Shown: positions 1 to 7,525 of the stretch, piece by piece
Layout: each line of letters begins with the position of its first letter
Numbering within the stretch: position 1 is the first letter of the stretch
DNA from: Gemmatimonadota bacterium
GTDB lineage: Bacteria > Latescibacterota > UBA2968 > UBA8231
Reading direction: 5' to 3'
Length of the DNA: 8,428 nt
Assembly: GCA_009845645.1 (NCBI GenBank)
Contig: VXZF01000140.1
Location: 1-8,428, forward strand
Notes under the pieces: generated by a model
Told to the model about the DNA's origin: nothing
What the model saw: only the letters and a program-made list of their open reading frames with translations
Databases searched by the model: none
Position numbers and translations under genes: made by a program

Positions 1-38
1 ATATGTAGTATATAACTCAAATCTAAGAATAATATGTA

Positions 39-67
39 TTGACCGAAACTAAATCATTATATAACAT
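39..67 (+). promoter_or_regulatory. Candidate sigma70-type promoter for the TonB receptor gene
   Basis: A TTGACC hexamer at 39-44 matches the -35 consensus at five of six positions. TATAAC at 60-65 follows after 15 bases (5/6 match, short spacer). Alternatively TAACAT at 62-67 follows after 17 bases (4/6 match). The surroundings are very AT-rich compared with the coding DNA. If this call is right, the TTG at 39 that opens the long reading frame is part of the promoter and not a start codon. This rests on consensus matching only. Confidence 0.4.
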
Positions 68-74
68 ATTTATC

Positions 75-103
75 TTGAATATGAGTGCGTTAAATAATAT
101 ACA
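75..103 (+). promoter_or_regulatory. Second candidate promoter, closer to the receptor start
   Basis: TTGAAT at 75-80 and TATACA at 98-103 are separated by 17 bases; each hexamer matches consensus at four of six positions. Transcription would begin near 110 and give a leader of about 25 bases. In an AT-rich stretch such matches arise easily by chance, so this is a weaker alternative to the promoter at 39-67. Confidence 0.22.
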
Positions 104-118
104 CTTCACTCTTCTCCT

Positions 119-126
119 GAAGGAGG
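119..126 (+). promoter_or_regulatory. Strong Shine-Dalgarno site that fixes the receptor start
   Basis: GAAGGAGG lies 8 bases before the ATG at 135. It selects that ATG, which opens a typical signal peptide, over the in-frame TTG at 39. CTCC at 114-117 is complementary to GGAG at 122-125 with a TGAA loop, so the site could fold into a small hairpin. Confidence 0.8.
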
Positions 127-134
127 CAAATTCG

Positions 135-2705
135 ATGAAGAAGAGCTTATCTGTTTTTGCGATTGCCTTTGGCCTTTCGGCCCTGCTCTCTGTGAGCTTG
201 GCCTCTGAGGTCTGGGCTCAAGAAGAAGCGCAAGAAGACGAGGAAATGCTTGAAGGCGTTGTGGAGGTTGAAGAGTTGGTGGTGACCGGTTCGCGTGCTC
301 AGTCGCGCACCGTAACCGACTCACCCGTGCCCATTGACGTCATTGGTGCCGACGAGTTCGCCAAGCAAGGTGGAGCGGATCTAGCTGACCTTGTGCGGAA
401 TGTCGTGCCCTCGTACAACGTCAATACCCAGCCGATCAGCGATGCGGGTACGGTCGTCCGACCGCCCAACATGCGGGGGCTGGCTCCCGACCACGCGCTG
501 GTCCTAGTCAACGGCAAGCGCCGCCATCGCGCTGCGGTGATTCACTGGCTGGGCAATGGCGTCGCCGATGGCGCACAGGGCCCTGATTTGGCACCCATCC
601 CGGCCATTGCGCTCAATCGAGTGGAAGTCCTGCGCGACGGCGCGTCGGCCCAGTACGGCTCGGACGCCATTGCCGGCGTGTTGAACTTTCGCCTCAAGGA
701 CCGTTCTGATGGTCTGTCGATTGAGACCAAAGTCGGTAGCTTCCAAGACGGCGAAGGCATTCTCGGCGATGGCGAGTTGTTTTCTATCGCTGGCAATCTC
801 GGCTTGGGCAACGAGAATGCGTGGGCCAACCTCAGCTTGGAATACGGCAACTCGGGCGAAACCATCCGCTCGGTGCAGCGCAATGATGCCGCGGGCCTGA
901 TTGCCGCGGGCAATACAAATGTGGCCAATCCCGCCCAAATCTGGGGGCAGCCCTTCATCAGAGATGACCTGAAGTTCTTCGCCAACTACGGGGCGACGCT
1001 GAGCGAGAACCTCGACTTCTATGGTCACGCCAATTACGCCAGCAAGGAAACGGAAGGCGGGTTCTATTTCCGCAATCCCCATACCCGCAGCGGCGTGTTT
1101 AAGGGACCGGTGCTCGACGACGGGAGTCCATCCCTGCTAGTGGGCGATTTGGACGGCGTGGGTCAGGGCGGCGAATGCGCTCCAGTCCCCATAATCGACA
1201 ACAAGCCGGACCAGGATGCTTGGCTACAGATTCGCGACGATCCCAATTGCTTCTCGTTCCTGAAAATGTTCCCCGGTGGTTTCACGCCCCGCTTCGGTGG
1301 CTTCACCACGGATGAATCCATCCTTCTAGGCCTGAAGGGTTTTGCGGCCGAGACGTTGGGTTGGAGCCTGAGCGCGTCTTATGGCCGCCACCACGCGGAC
1401 TACTTCATCTTCAATACCGTGAATGCCTCAATGGGGCCCGATACACCGACATCGTTCAATCCTGGAGATTACATCCAGACGGATGTCAACTTAAACTTCG
1501 ACATCACGTACCCGGTCAGCGACCAGTTTTTCTTGGCCGCGGGGGCCGAACGCCGCAATGAAGCATTCGAGATCGTGGAGGGACAGATCGAGTCCTACCT
1601 GATTGGTCAGCCGTTGGCCAGCCAAGGGTTCCAGCCCGCTACCAATGGTTTCTCGGGCTTTAGCAAGGTGGCCGCTGGCCGCTGGGATCGAACCAACACG
1701 GCCGTTTACGTAGAGGCGGATTTTGAGCCGATTGATCCGTTGGTGCTTTCCGTGGCCTTGCGCTCGGAGGATTTTAGCGACTTTGGCAGCACTACCAACT
1801 ACAAGGGAGCCGCCAATTTCGCCCTTACGGACGATCTGAAGTTGCGCGGTAGTTATAGCACCGGCTTCCGGGCACCGACGCCCGGTCAGCAGAATGCCTT
1901 CAACATAACGACCGAGTTCAACTTCGAGAAGAACGACTTGGTCAACAACGGCACCGTGCCTTCCACCAGCCGCGCAGTTGGGCTGGTCCTCGGTTTAGAT
2001 GGCGGTGGGCCGGCGCTCAAACCTGAAAATTCGGTCAACCTCTCCGGGGGCGTCGTCGTCAAGATGGGTGCCGTTAGTGCGACGATTGACTACTTCAACA
2101 TCACGGTGGAGGATCGCCTGACAGTCTCGCAAGACTTCGCGCTGAGCGATGAGCAGAAACAGCAGCTAATCGACGAGGGTCTAACCAGCGCGGCCGGCTT
2201 GCAGGAATTCCGCTTCTTCACCAATGACTTCGACTCCGCCACCAACGGAATTGACCTCGTTGTGTCGGCACCGGTAGGTTCGGGGATGCTGAGCCTCGCC
2301 TACAACTACACGAGCTCCGAAGTCACCGACCACAACCCGGACGTTCTAGACGCGCTCCGGCTGCGGGAGTTGGAGGAGAATCTGCCCAAGCAGCGCGGGA
2401 ATTTGACGCTGACTCAAGCCTTGAGCGAGCGTTGGAGCGGCCTAGGTCGCGCCAGCTACTACGGCGAATGGTACGACTCTGAAGACGATCAGACTTATAG
2501 CGGCAAGGTGCTGTTTGACCTTGAAACCAGCATCTCGTTTGATGAGGCCCAATCCGCCATCGCCATTGGCGTACAGAACATTCTCAACACCTATCCCGAC
2601 GAGCACGAAAAAGCTAGGGAGCGGACCGGCAACAAGTACAGCCAGTTCAGCCCCTTTGGCTTTGGCGGCGCATTCTGGTATGTGAAGTATAGCTACAGCC
2701 GCTAG
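135..2705 (+). CDS. TonB-dependent outer-membrane receptor (plug plus beta-barrel)
   Basis: This is an 856-residue TonB-dependent receptor, a 22-strand outer-membrane barrel that takes up substrates using energy from TonB-ExbBD. The ATG at 135 is chosen for its Shine-Dalgarno site and because it opens a signal peptide: MKK, a hydrophobic stretch to about residue 23, and likely cleavage after VWAQ near 29. An acidic linker (about 30-47) leads to a TonB-box-like EELVVTGSR (47-54). The plug domain spans about 58-188 and includes MRGL, LVLVNGKRRHR, RVEVLRDGASAQYGSDAIAGV and LNFRLKD. The barrel follows, with the family landmark SYSTGFRAPTPGQ in mid-barrel and a GVQNILNTYPDE motif near the end. The only two cysteines, 348 and 372, lie in a probable extracellular loop and may form a disulfide. 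The last residue is arginine, where most outer-membrane barrels end in phenylalanine or tryptophan. The substrate cannot be read from sequence; no siderophore, cobalamin or SusC-type hallmark is seen. A terminator follows the gene. Confidence 0.95.
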   Translation: MKKSLSVFAIAFGLSALLSVSLASEVWAQEEAQEDEEMLEGVVEVEELVVTGSRAQSRTVTDSPVPIDVIGADEFAKQGGADLADLVRNVVPSYNVNTQPISDAGTVVRPPNMRGLAPDHALVLVNGKRRHRAAVIHWLGNGVADGAQGPDLAPIPAIALNRVEVLRDGASAQYGSDAIAGVLNFRLKDRSDGLSIETKVGSFQDGEGILGDGELFSIAGNLGLGNENAWANLSLEYGNSGETIRSVQRNDAAGLIAAGNTNVANPAQIWGQPFIRDDLKFFANYGATLSENLDFYGHANYASKETEGGFYFRNPHTRSGVFKGPVLDDGSPSLLVGDLDGVGQGGECAPVPIIDNKPDQDAWLQIRDDPNCFSFLKMFPGGFTPRFGGFTTDESILLGLKGFAAETLGWSLSASYGRHHADYFIFNTVNASMGPDTPTSFNPGDYIQTDVNLNFDITYPVSDQFFLAAGAERRNEAFEIVEGQIESYLIGQPLASQGFQPATNGFSGFSKVAAGRWDRTNTAVYVEADFEPIDPLVLSVALRSEDFSDFGSTTNYKGAANFALTDDLKLRGSYSTGFRAPTPGQQNAFNITTEFNFEKNDLVNNGTVPSTSRAVGLVLGLDGGGPALKPENSVNLSGGVVVKMGAVSATIDYFNITVEDRLTVSQDFALSDEQKQQLIDEGLTSAAGLQEFRFFTNDFDSATNGIDLVVSAPVGSGMLSLAYNYTSSEVTDHNPDVLDALRLRELEENLPKQRGNLTLTQALSERWSGLGRASYYGEWYDSEDDQTYSGKVLFDLETSISFDEAQSAIAIGVQNILNTYPDEHEKARERTGNKYSQFSPFGFGGAFWYVKYSYSR

Positions 2706-2737
2706 GAACGCCGAACGGCGATCCTACGTTATAACAG

Positions 2738-2771
2738 AAGGCCGGGTACCTGTTTGGGTACTCGGCCTTTT
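2738..2771 (+). terminator. Rho-independent terminator after the receptor gene
   Basis: A 13-base-pair stem has arms at 2738-2750 and 2757-2769, with one G-U pair and otherwise perfect pairing. It closes a 6-base loop (TGTTTG), and the 3' arm runs into a four-T tract at 2768-2771. It lies 32 bases after the receptor stop and only 26 bases before the decarboxylase ATG, so it separates the two genes unless there is read-through. The short T tract makes incomplete termination possible. Confidence 0.85.
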
Positions 2772-2797
2772 GCATCTTAACCTGAAGTGAGAAGCAA

Positions 2798-4435
2798 ATG
2801 ACCTCATCATACCGCGACGCCCTAGAACACATCCGTCGCGCCTTCCCCCAACCGGTATCCGACCCCATTCACGATTCGTATTTCGTGCATTCCATCATGC
2901 GCGCCCTAGACCAAGTCGATGACCTGAAGATGCAGTTGCCGACGCTTGGTCCGGTAGTTTCTGGCGATTTTGCCGAAGCGCAAAACGCCGAACTGCCCGC
3001 TGAGATGTCGTCGGTCGAGGCGGTCACCTCAGACCTCGTCAGCTACCTGCGTGGCATAACCATCTCCAGCCATCCCCACACCCAACAAAACGTCATCGCG
3101 CCCCCGACCATTCCCAGCCTCATCGGCGTCCTGCTCGCCTCGTTGCACAATCCCAACATCGCTTGGGATGAATACAGCCGCCTCGTCGCCTTGGCCGAAG
3201 TCGAATCAGTCGCCATGACCGCGCGGATGGTTGGCTACGACCCACAACAGGCCGGCGGCACATTCACCTTTGGCGGGACCGGCACCACGCTCTATGGGGT
3301 AAAGATCGGCTTGGAAAAAGCCTGTCCGCAGGCCATGCAAAAGGGCGTATCCGACGACGTGGTAGTGCTCGTTTCCGACGCCGGGCACTATTGCGCCCAC
3401 AACATCGTCGGCTGGCTCGGCATTGGCACCGATCAGTTGATCGTCATTCCGACAATAGCCGAGAACGAAATCGACCTCGCGCAGCTAGCGGATGCAGCGC
3501 GAACGGCCTTGGGCAGCGGAAAAAAAATTGCCGCCTTTATTGCGACTATGGGGACCACGGATGCGTTCGGCTTGGACGACTTGCAGGCGATTGCGGCCCT
3601 GCGCGACTCGCTCGTCGATGAATTCCAACTCTCCTACCGCCCGCACATTCACGCCGACTCGGTCATTGGCTGGGCGTGGTCGGTGTTCAACGACTACGAT
3701 TTTCAGGACAACCCCTTGGAGTTTCGCCCGCGGACCCTGCGCGCCCTCGCCGGAGCGTGCCGGCGCATTCGCCATCTGGCGCTGGCCGATTCCATGGGCA
3801 TTGACTTCCACAAGACCGGCTTTGCCCCGTATATCTCCAGCCTCGTCCTCGTCAAAGATCGGGCGGATTTGCAGCTCTTGATGCGCGATCCGCAACAGAT
3901 GCCGTACCTCTACCACTTTGGCGACCATCGCCCCGGCATGTACACCCTCGAAACATCCAGAGCCGGGACCGGCCCGCTGACCGCGCTGGCTAATTTTCGC
4001 TTTTTCGGCGAGCAGGGATTGCGCGTCGCACTCGGGCACATCGTCGAGATGACCCAGCTTTTGCGCGAGCACCTCGAAGGGCACGAAGCCATCACCGTGC
4101 TCAACCGCGACAACTTTGGCACGGTAACGCTCTTCCGGGTGTATCCACCCGACGTGGATACTTTTGCGATCAAGCGCCAAGAATTCGAAGACCCTGCCTA
4201 CCGAGAAACGCTGCTAGCCCACAACGACTACAACCGCAAAATTTTCGACTACGTTCATGCGGAAGCCATGGCCGGACGCGGGGTCGTTATTTCCTCGACC
4301 GACTGCTACCGGCACACCCAATATCAGGAACCGATTGTCGCGCTGAAGTCCTTTATTGTGTCGCCGTTTGTGGATGAAAAGGACGTCGAAGTCGTAGTGG
4401 CAAAAGTCTTGGAAGCGAGAGAAAAATTCGTCTGA
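2798..4435 (+). CDS. PLP-dependent group II amino-acid decarboxylase, substrate unassigned
   Basis: This is a complete 545-residue cytoplasmic enzyme of the pyridoxal-5'-phosphate group II decarboxylase fold (aromatic amino acid, tyrosine, glutamate, diaminobutyrate and some aspartate decarboxylases). Such enzymes remove CO2 from an amino acid to give an amine. Visible landmarks are: the N-terminal HPHTQQN segment at 92-98; a glycine-rich cofactor-phosphate segment, GGTFTFGGTGTT (153-164); His197 in SDAGHY, expected to stack on the cofactor ring; Asp287 in HIHADS, expected to pair with the pyridine nitrogen; and Lys339 in DFHKTGFAPY, the expected Schiff-base lysine. The DxHKxGxxPY pattern resembles bacterial tyrosine decarboxylases more than the SxHK of glutamate decarboxylase or the NPHK of aromatic amino acid decarboxylase. 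The protein is shorter than typical tyrosine decarboxylases (about 620). A pyridoxal-type aspartate decarboxylase is also possible. The ATG has only a modest purine-rich site (GTGAGAAG) ahead of it. No amine/amino-acid antiporter is adjacent. The fold is certain, the substrate is not. Confidence 0.9.
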   Translation: MTSSYRDALEHIRRAFPQPVSDPIHDSYFVHSIMRALDQVDDLKMQLPTLGPVVSGDFAEAQNAELPAEMSSVEAVTSDLVSYLRGITISSHPHTQQNVIAPPTIPSLIGVLLASLHNPNIAWDEYSRLVALAEVESVAMTARMVGYDPQQAGGTFTFGGTGTTLYGVKIGLEKACPQAMQKGVSDDVVVLVSDAGHYCAHNIVGWLGIGTDQLIVIPTIAENEIDLAQLADAARTALGSGKKIAAFIATMGTTDAFGLDDLQAIAALRDSLVDEFQLSYRPHIHADSVIGWAWSVFNDYDFQDNPLEFRPRTLRALAGACRRIRHLALADSMGIDFHKTGFAPYISSLVLVKDRADLQLLMRDPQQMPYLYHFGDHRPGMYTLETSRAGTGPLTALANFRFFGEQGLRVALGHIVEMTQLLREHLEGHEAITVLNRDNFGTVTLFRVYPPDVDTFAIKRQEFEDPAYRETLLAHNDYNRKIFDYVHAEAMAGRGVVISSTDCYRHTQYQEPIVALKSFIVSPFVDEKDVEVVVAKVLEAREKFV

Positions 4436-4440
4436 AGCCG

Positions 4441-5805
4441 CTAGTTCTCCGGCGTCTTTACGGCGTCTCGGATTTCGCGGATGGTTCCTTCCAGCCGGTC
4501 TAGCCGCTCGTTCACGTCTTTTACGTCTTCTTGAATTTTCGTCACGATCCCGACCTGCTCTTCTAGCTCCTCGACCTTCAAGGAATCCTCGTCGCTTACG
4601 AGGATGCTCGTCAGCGTCGCCGTAAAAACACCCACCAGCACCATACCCGTAATCACCAGAAAAACGGTGAGGATTTTGCCCGAAGCCGTCTCGGGATTGT
4701 GGATGTCGGCGTACCCGCCAGTGACCAGCGTCGTAAAGCTCCACCAGAGACTCGCCCAGAATCCCGAACCAGACTCCATGCGCTCCAAGCCCATGAAAAT
4801 GAAGGCCCCAAACACGAGCGATAACATGCCGTACAGCAGGGACCGCTTGAGGAGCCGCACGTCCAACGTGGTGCTCAAGTGATCCATGCCCCGCCAGAAA
4901 AACAGTGCGATGCGGAACAATCGCAACGCCCGTAAAATTCGCACGGCTCTGAGCAGACGCCCCAGGCGAACGATACCTATGTCGCCGGACGCGGCGATGA
5001 CCTGTACTGGGGGCAGCGGAATGGACGTTATGAAGTCTATCCAGTTGTTTTTCCAATACCACTTTTTAGAAGCGGCAAGCCGGTGCTCAAAAAAGAAGTT
5101 GGCCATGAAAAGGGTGCAGCAGATCACGTCTATGATCCAGAATATCCACAACGTGCCAACGGAAAAATGGGGTTCTATTTCCACAACGGGATTTTCGTAG
5201 TGCTCCCCGAGGTGGATGACGTCCGCTTGTGTTAGTTTGCCCTCAACTACCTGTCCAGAAACAAGAGCACCAGATCCAACCGCATCCACTATGTGAATGT
5301 TTACCCGCTCATACCCTTGTCCCCCGTTCAAAACGTTTATTCGATGTAGTCTGCCTTCTACTACTTCGGCTTTTGCAATGGCACCGGTACCTGTAGCTCC
5401 TACGCCAAGGAAGTCGACGGCCAAAATTGCGATCAGAAAAAGAATGAGAAAAAAGATGATCAGGTCTTTGGCTCGCACCCGTGCGACACTGCCTAGGACT
5501 CTAGCTTGTTCATCCATCAGGTGTTTCTTTTGGCGCGCCTGCTCAATGATCCTGACCTTGTCCTGCAATTTCTCTTTTTCGTCGTTCAATCTGGCGATCT
5601 GCGATTCCGCTTTATCCAGACTCAGTTCGTATTGGCCGTGCCGTTTGCTCAGACTGACCGTTTCGACCGTTTCGATCATTTCGCCGAGTTCTTTTTCTTG
5701 CTCGACTAGCTGATGGTCAATCCTATCGATCTCCTGCATTACCACGTCTTTCATCTTGGTAATGCGTTCGAGCGAGCACGATTCGAGGCGCCTTGATAGT
5801 GACAT
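4441..5805 (-). CDS. Six-helix voltage-gated-like cation (potassium-type) channel with atypical filter and S1-S2 insertion
   Basis: This is a 454-residue inner-membrane protein of the voltage-gated ion channel superfamily. The ATG at 5805 is preferred because an AGGA site precedes it by 9 bases. An upstream in-frame TTG at 5886 would overlap fhs and is unlikely. In order the protein has: a charged, heptad-like coiled coil (about 20-103); S1 (114-135); a 77-residue insertion (136-212) with two glycine-rich repeats; S2 (217-239); S3 (254-271); S4 with arginines at 280, 283, 286, 289, 292, 295 and 298; S5 (about 320-341); a pore helix with WASLWWSFTTL; filter T362-G-G-Y-A-D367; S6 (377-403); and a second coiled coil (406-449). 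A classical potassium filter is TVGYGD, so two positions differ here, including the second filter glycine, which is alanine. The channel fold is well supported. Potassium selectivity is inference and is weakened by the filter. It lies 40 bases after fhs and probably shares its transcript. Its stop is 5 bases from that of the convergent decarboxylase. Confidence 0.88.
   Translation of the reverse strand: MSLSRRLESCSLERITKMKDVVMQEIDRIDHQLVEQEKELGEMIETVETVSLSKRHGQYELSLDKAESQIARLNDEKEKLQDKVRIIEQARQKKHLMDEQARVLGSVARVRAKDLIIFFLILFLIAILAVDFLGVGATGTGAIAKAEVVEGRLHRINVLNGGQGYERVNIHIVDAVGSGALVSGQVVEGKLTQADVIHLGEHYENPVVEIEPHFSVGTLWIFWIIDVICCTLFMANFFFEHRLAASKKWYWKNNWIDFITSIPLPPVQVIAASGDIGIVRLGRLLRAVRILRALRLFRIALFFWRGMDHLSTTLDVRLLKRSLLYGMLSLVFGAFIFMGLERMESGSGFWASLWWSFTTLVTGGYADIHNPETASGKILTVFLVITGMVLVGVFTATLTSILVSDEDSLKVEELEEQVGIVTKIQEDVKDVNERLDRLEGTIREIRDAVKTPEN
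5167..5391 (-). repeat. Two tandem ~37-residue glycine-rich repeats coded in the channel S1-S2 loop
   Basis: Two consecutive units are encoded at 5391-5281 and 5277-5167 (channel residues 139-175 and 177-213). By eye they share 13 of 37 residues: both begin GxGA, both contain VVEG followed by a basic residue and leucine, and both reach a GxxYE before a final alternating hydrophobic stretch. The pattern resembles the GxGAxAxAxV...GGxGY...V beta repeats seen in many phage tail and surface proteins. At DNA level the copies are diverged. Local GC is about 50% by hand count over 5221-5400, lower than in the adjacent fhs gene. Confidence 0.7.
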
Positions 5806-5814
5806 AGTGCGTCG

Positions 5815-5819
5815 TCCTG
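5815..5819 (-). promoter_or_regulatory. Ribosome binding site that fixes the channel start
   Basis: On the minus strand CAGGA lies 9 bases before the ATG at 5805-5803. It supports a 454-residue channel over a 481-residue version starting at the TTG at 5886, inside fhs. Confidence 0.6.
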
Positions 5820-5845
5820 TATAGTTTGCGGGTTGTCGATCCCTC

Positions 5846-7519
5846 TTAGAATAGCCCCTTGATCTGCCCTGCTTCGTCGAGGTCAATCGACTCGGCTGAG
5901 GGTTTCTTCGGCAAGCCGGGCATGGTCATAATATCGCCCGTCAGCACCACCACAAAGCCAGCCCCAGCCGAGACCTTGACGTCGCGGATCGGCACGTCGA
6001 AGCCGCGCGGCCGTCCCTTGAGTCCGGGATCGGTCGATAGCGAGTACTGGGTCTTGGCGATGCAGACGGGCAGGTTGCCGTAACCTTCGTCCTCCAGCCG
6101 CCTGAACTTACTCCGCAGCATCTTATCCCCCATGATGTCATCGGCGCCGTAGATCGCTTGGGCGACGGTGCGGACTTTGTCCCAAAGCCGCATGTCGTCG
6201 GGATAGAGTAGCCTGAAATCGCTCTGCGTATTTTCGGCTACCTGCACCACGGTGCGGGCGAGGTCTTCGGCACCCGCGCCGCCGAGAGCGTGGTGATGCG
6301 CGGGTATGATTTCAACGCCGAGGTGCGCGCACTTGTCGCGGATGCTCTGGATCTCGTCGTCGGTATCCGTGGCAAAGGCGTTGACTGCGACGACGACGGG
6401 CAAGCCGAAGAGGCGGATGTTTTCAATGTGCTTTTTGAGGTTTTCGACGCCTCTTTCAACCGCTCCGACATTGGGTTTGGCGATGCTTTTGAGCGAGGCA
6501 CCGCCGTGAAACTTGAGCGCACGCACCGTGGCCACCAACACTACGAGGTCCGGGGCTAGGCCGCTTTGGCGGCACTTGATGTTGGCGAATTTCTCCGCGC
6601 CCAAGTCCGCGCCAAAGCCGGCCTCGGTGATGGTGTATTCGGACAGGCGCGTGCTCAGGCGGGTGGCGGCGATGGAGTTGCAGCCGTGGGCGATATTGGC
6701 AAAAGGGCCGCCGTGGACTAACGCTGGATTGCCCTCTAGGGTCTGCACCAAATTGGGGGGGCAGGCGGCCTTGAGCAGCACCGCCATGGCGCCGTGGACC
6801 GCTAGATCCTCAGCGCGAACGGTTTCGCGGGAGCGGGTCTGGGCGACGACGATCCGGCCAAGCCGCTCTTTGAGCTCGGCTCGCGATTCGGACAGGCAGA
6901 GGATGGCCATGACCTCCGAGGCGACGGCGATGTCGAACCCCGATTGGCGCGGAAAGGAGTTGGCGGTTCCCCCTAGCCCGATGACGATGTCGCGCAGTGC
7001 CCGGTCATTTATGTCGAGGACGCGGTTCCAGACGATGCGGCGGTGATCAATGCGGCGCACATTGCCGTGGTGGATGTAGTTGTCGAGAGCCGCAGCGAGT
7101 AGGTTGTGCGCGGCGGAGACCGCGTGGATGTCGCCAGTGAAGTGCAGGTTGATGTCCTCCATCGGCGCTACCTGAGCATAGCCGCCGCCCGCGCCGCCGC
7201 CCTTCATACCGAAGCAAGGCCCTAGCGAAGGCTCGCGCAGACAGACGGTGGCGCGCTTGCCAATGCGGTTGAGCGCGTCGCCTAAGCCGATAGTGGTGGT
7301 GGTTTTGCCCTCGCCCGCCGGAGTCGGGTTGATGGCCGAGACGAGGATCAGCTTGCCGGTAGTAGGTTCGTCTTCGAGCTGCTGGTAGAACTCCTGCGAG
7401 ATCTTGGCCTTGACGCGGCCGTAGTGTTCGAGGTGTTCGGAGCCGATCCCGAGCTGGGCGGCCACATCGTCGATGGGGCGGAGTGAGGTCTGGCGAGCGA
7501 TTTCGATATCGGGTAGCAA
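5846..7519 (-). CDS. fhs: Formate-tetrahydrofolate ligase (10-formyl-THF synthetase)
   Basis: This cytoplasmic enzyme joins formate to tetrahydrofolate using ATP, giving 10-formyl-THF for one-carbon metabolism (purines, formyl-methionine, serine/glycine exchange, or the methyl branch of acetyl-CoA pathways). The protein of 557 residues matches the family's usual length and is intact. Seen in order: the N-terminal [15 protein letters not shown] segment; a P-loop TPAGEGKTT (66-74); [19 protein letters not shown] (96-114), the first family signature, with glycine in place of the commoner alanine in KGGAAGGG; VASEVMA (199-205), the second signature; and the typical end [16 protein letters not shown]...GLF. 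The start is the TTG at 7519-7517, because AGGAG stands 6 bases upstream and family members begin at this point. An ATG at 7606 would overlap the SDR gene and add 29 non-conserved residues. It is the middle gene of the minus-strand cluster, 28 bases after the SDR stop. No folD or formate dehydrogenase lies in the window. Confidence 0.97.
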   Translation of the reverse strand: MLPDIEIARQTSLRPIDDVAAQLGIGSEHLEHYGRVKAKISQEFYQQLEDEPTTGKLILVSAINPTPAGEGKTTTTIGLGDALNRIGKRATVCLREPSLGPCFGMKGGGAGGGYAQVAPMEDINLHFTGDIHAVSAAHNLLAAALDNYIHHGNVRRIDHRRIVWNRVLDINDRALRDIVIGLGGTANSFPRQSGFDIAVASEVMAILCLSESRAELKERLGRIVVAQTRSRETVRAEDLAVHGAMAVLLKAACPPNLVQTLEGNPALVHGGPFANIAHGCNSIAATRLSTRLSEYTITEAGFGADLGAEKFANIKCRQSGLAPDLVVLVATVRALKFHGGASLKSIAKPNVGAVERGVENLKKHIENIRLFGLPVVVAVNAFATDTDDEIQSIRDKCAHLGVEIIPAHHHALGGAGAEDLARTVVQVAENTQSDFRLLYPDDMRLWDKVRTVAQAIYGADDIMGDKMLRSKFRRLEDEGYGNLPVCIAKTQYSLSTDPGLKGRPRGFDVPIRDVKVSAGAGFVVVLTGDIMTMPGLPKKPSAESIDLDEAGQIKGLF

Positions 7520-7525
7520 AGTGGA

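Noticed and set aside
39..134. N-terminal extension of the receptor from the TTG at 39
   Set aside because: It lacks a ribosome binding site, overlaps a probable promoter, and would place 32 residues ahead of an intact signal peptide.
504..1082. Minus-strand open frame of 192 codons opposite the receptor plug domain
   Set aside because: It lies wholly antisense to conserved TonB receptor sequence and has no domain of its own.
2709..2720. Short palindrome CGCCG-AA-CGGCG just after the receptor stop
   Set aside because: The two-base loop is too tight for a stable hairpin, and short GC palindromes are expected by chance in this DNA. It could be an operator, but nothing else supports that.
3485..4180. 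Minus-strand open frame of 231 codons opposite the decarboxylase
   Set aside because: It is antisense to conserved catalytic segments of the decarboxylase and has shadow-like composition, with no ribosome binding site or motif seen.
4420..4455. Possible bidirectional terminator between the convergent decarboxylase and channel genes
   Set aside because: Only a 4-base-pair GCCG/CGGC stem with a 9-base loop was found, and the T run on the minus strand is separated from it. This is too weak to call.
4214..5062. Long minus-strand open frame (282 codons) overlapping both the decarboxylase 3' end and the channel gene
   Set aside because: It is out of frame with the channel, is composed mostly of Arg, Gly, His and Ala as expected for a GC-rich shadow frame, and shows no recognisable domain. 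The two genes it overlaps are well supported.
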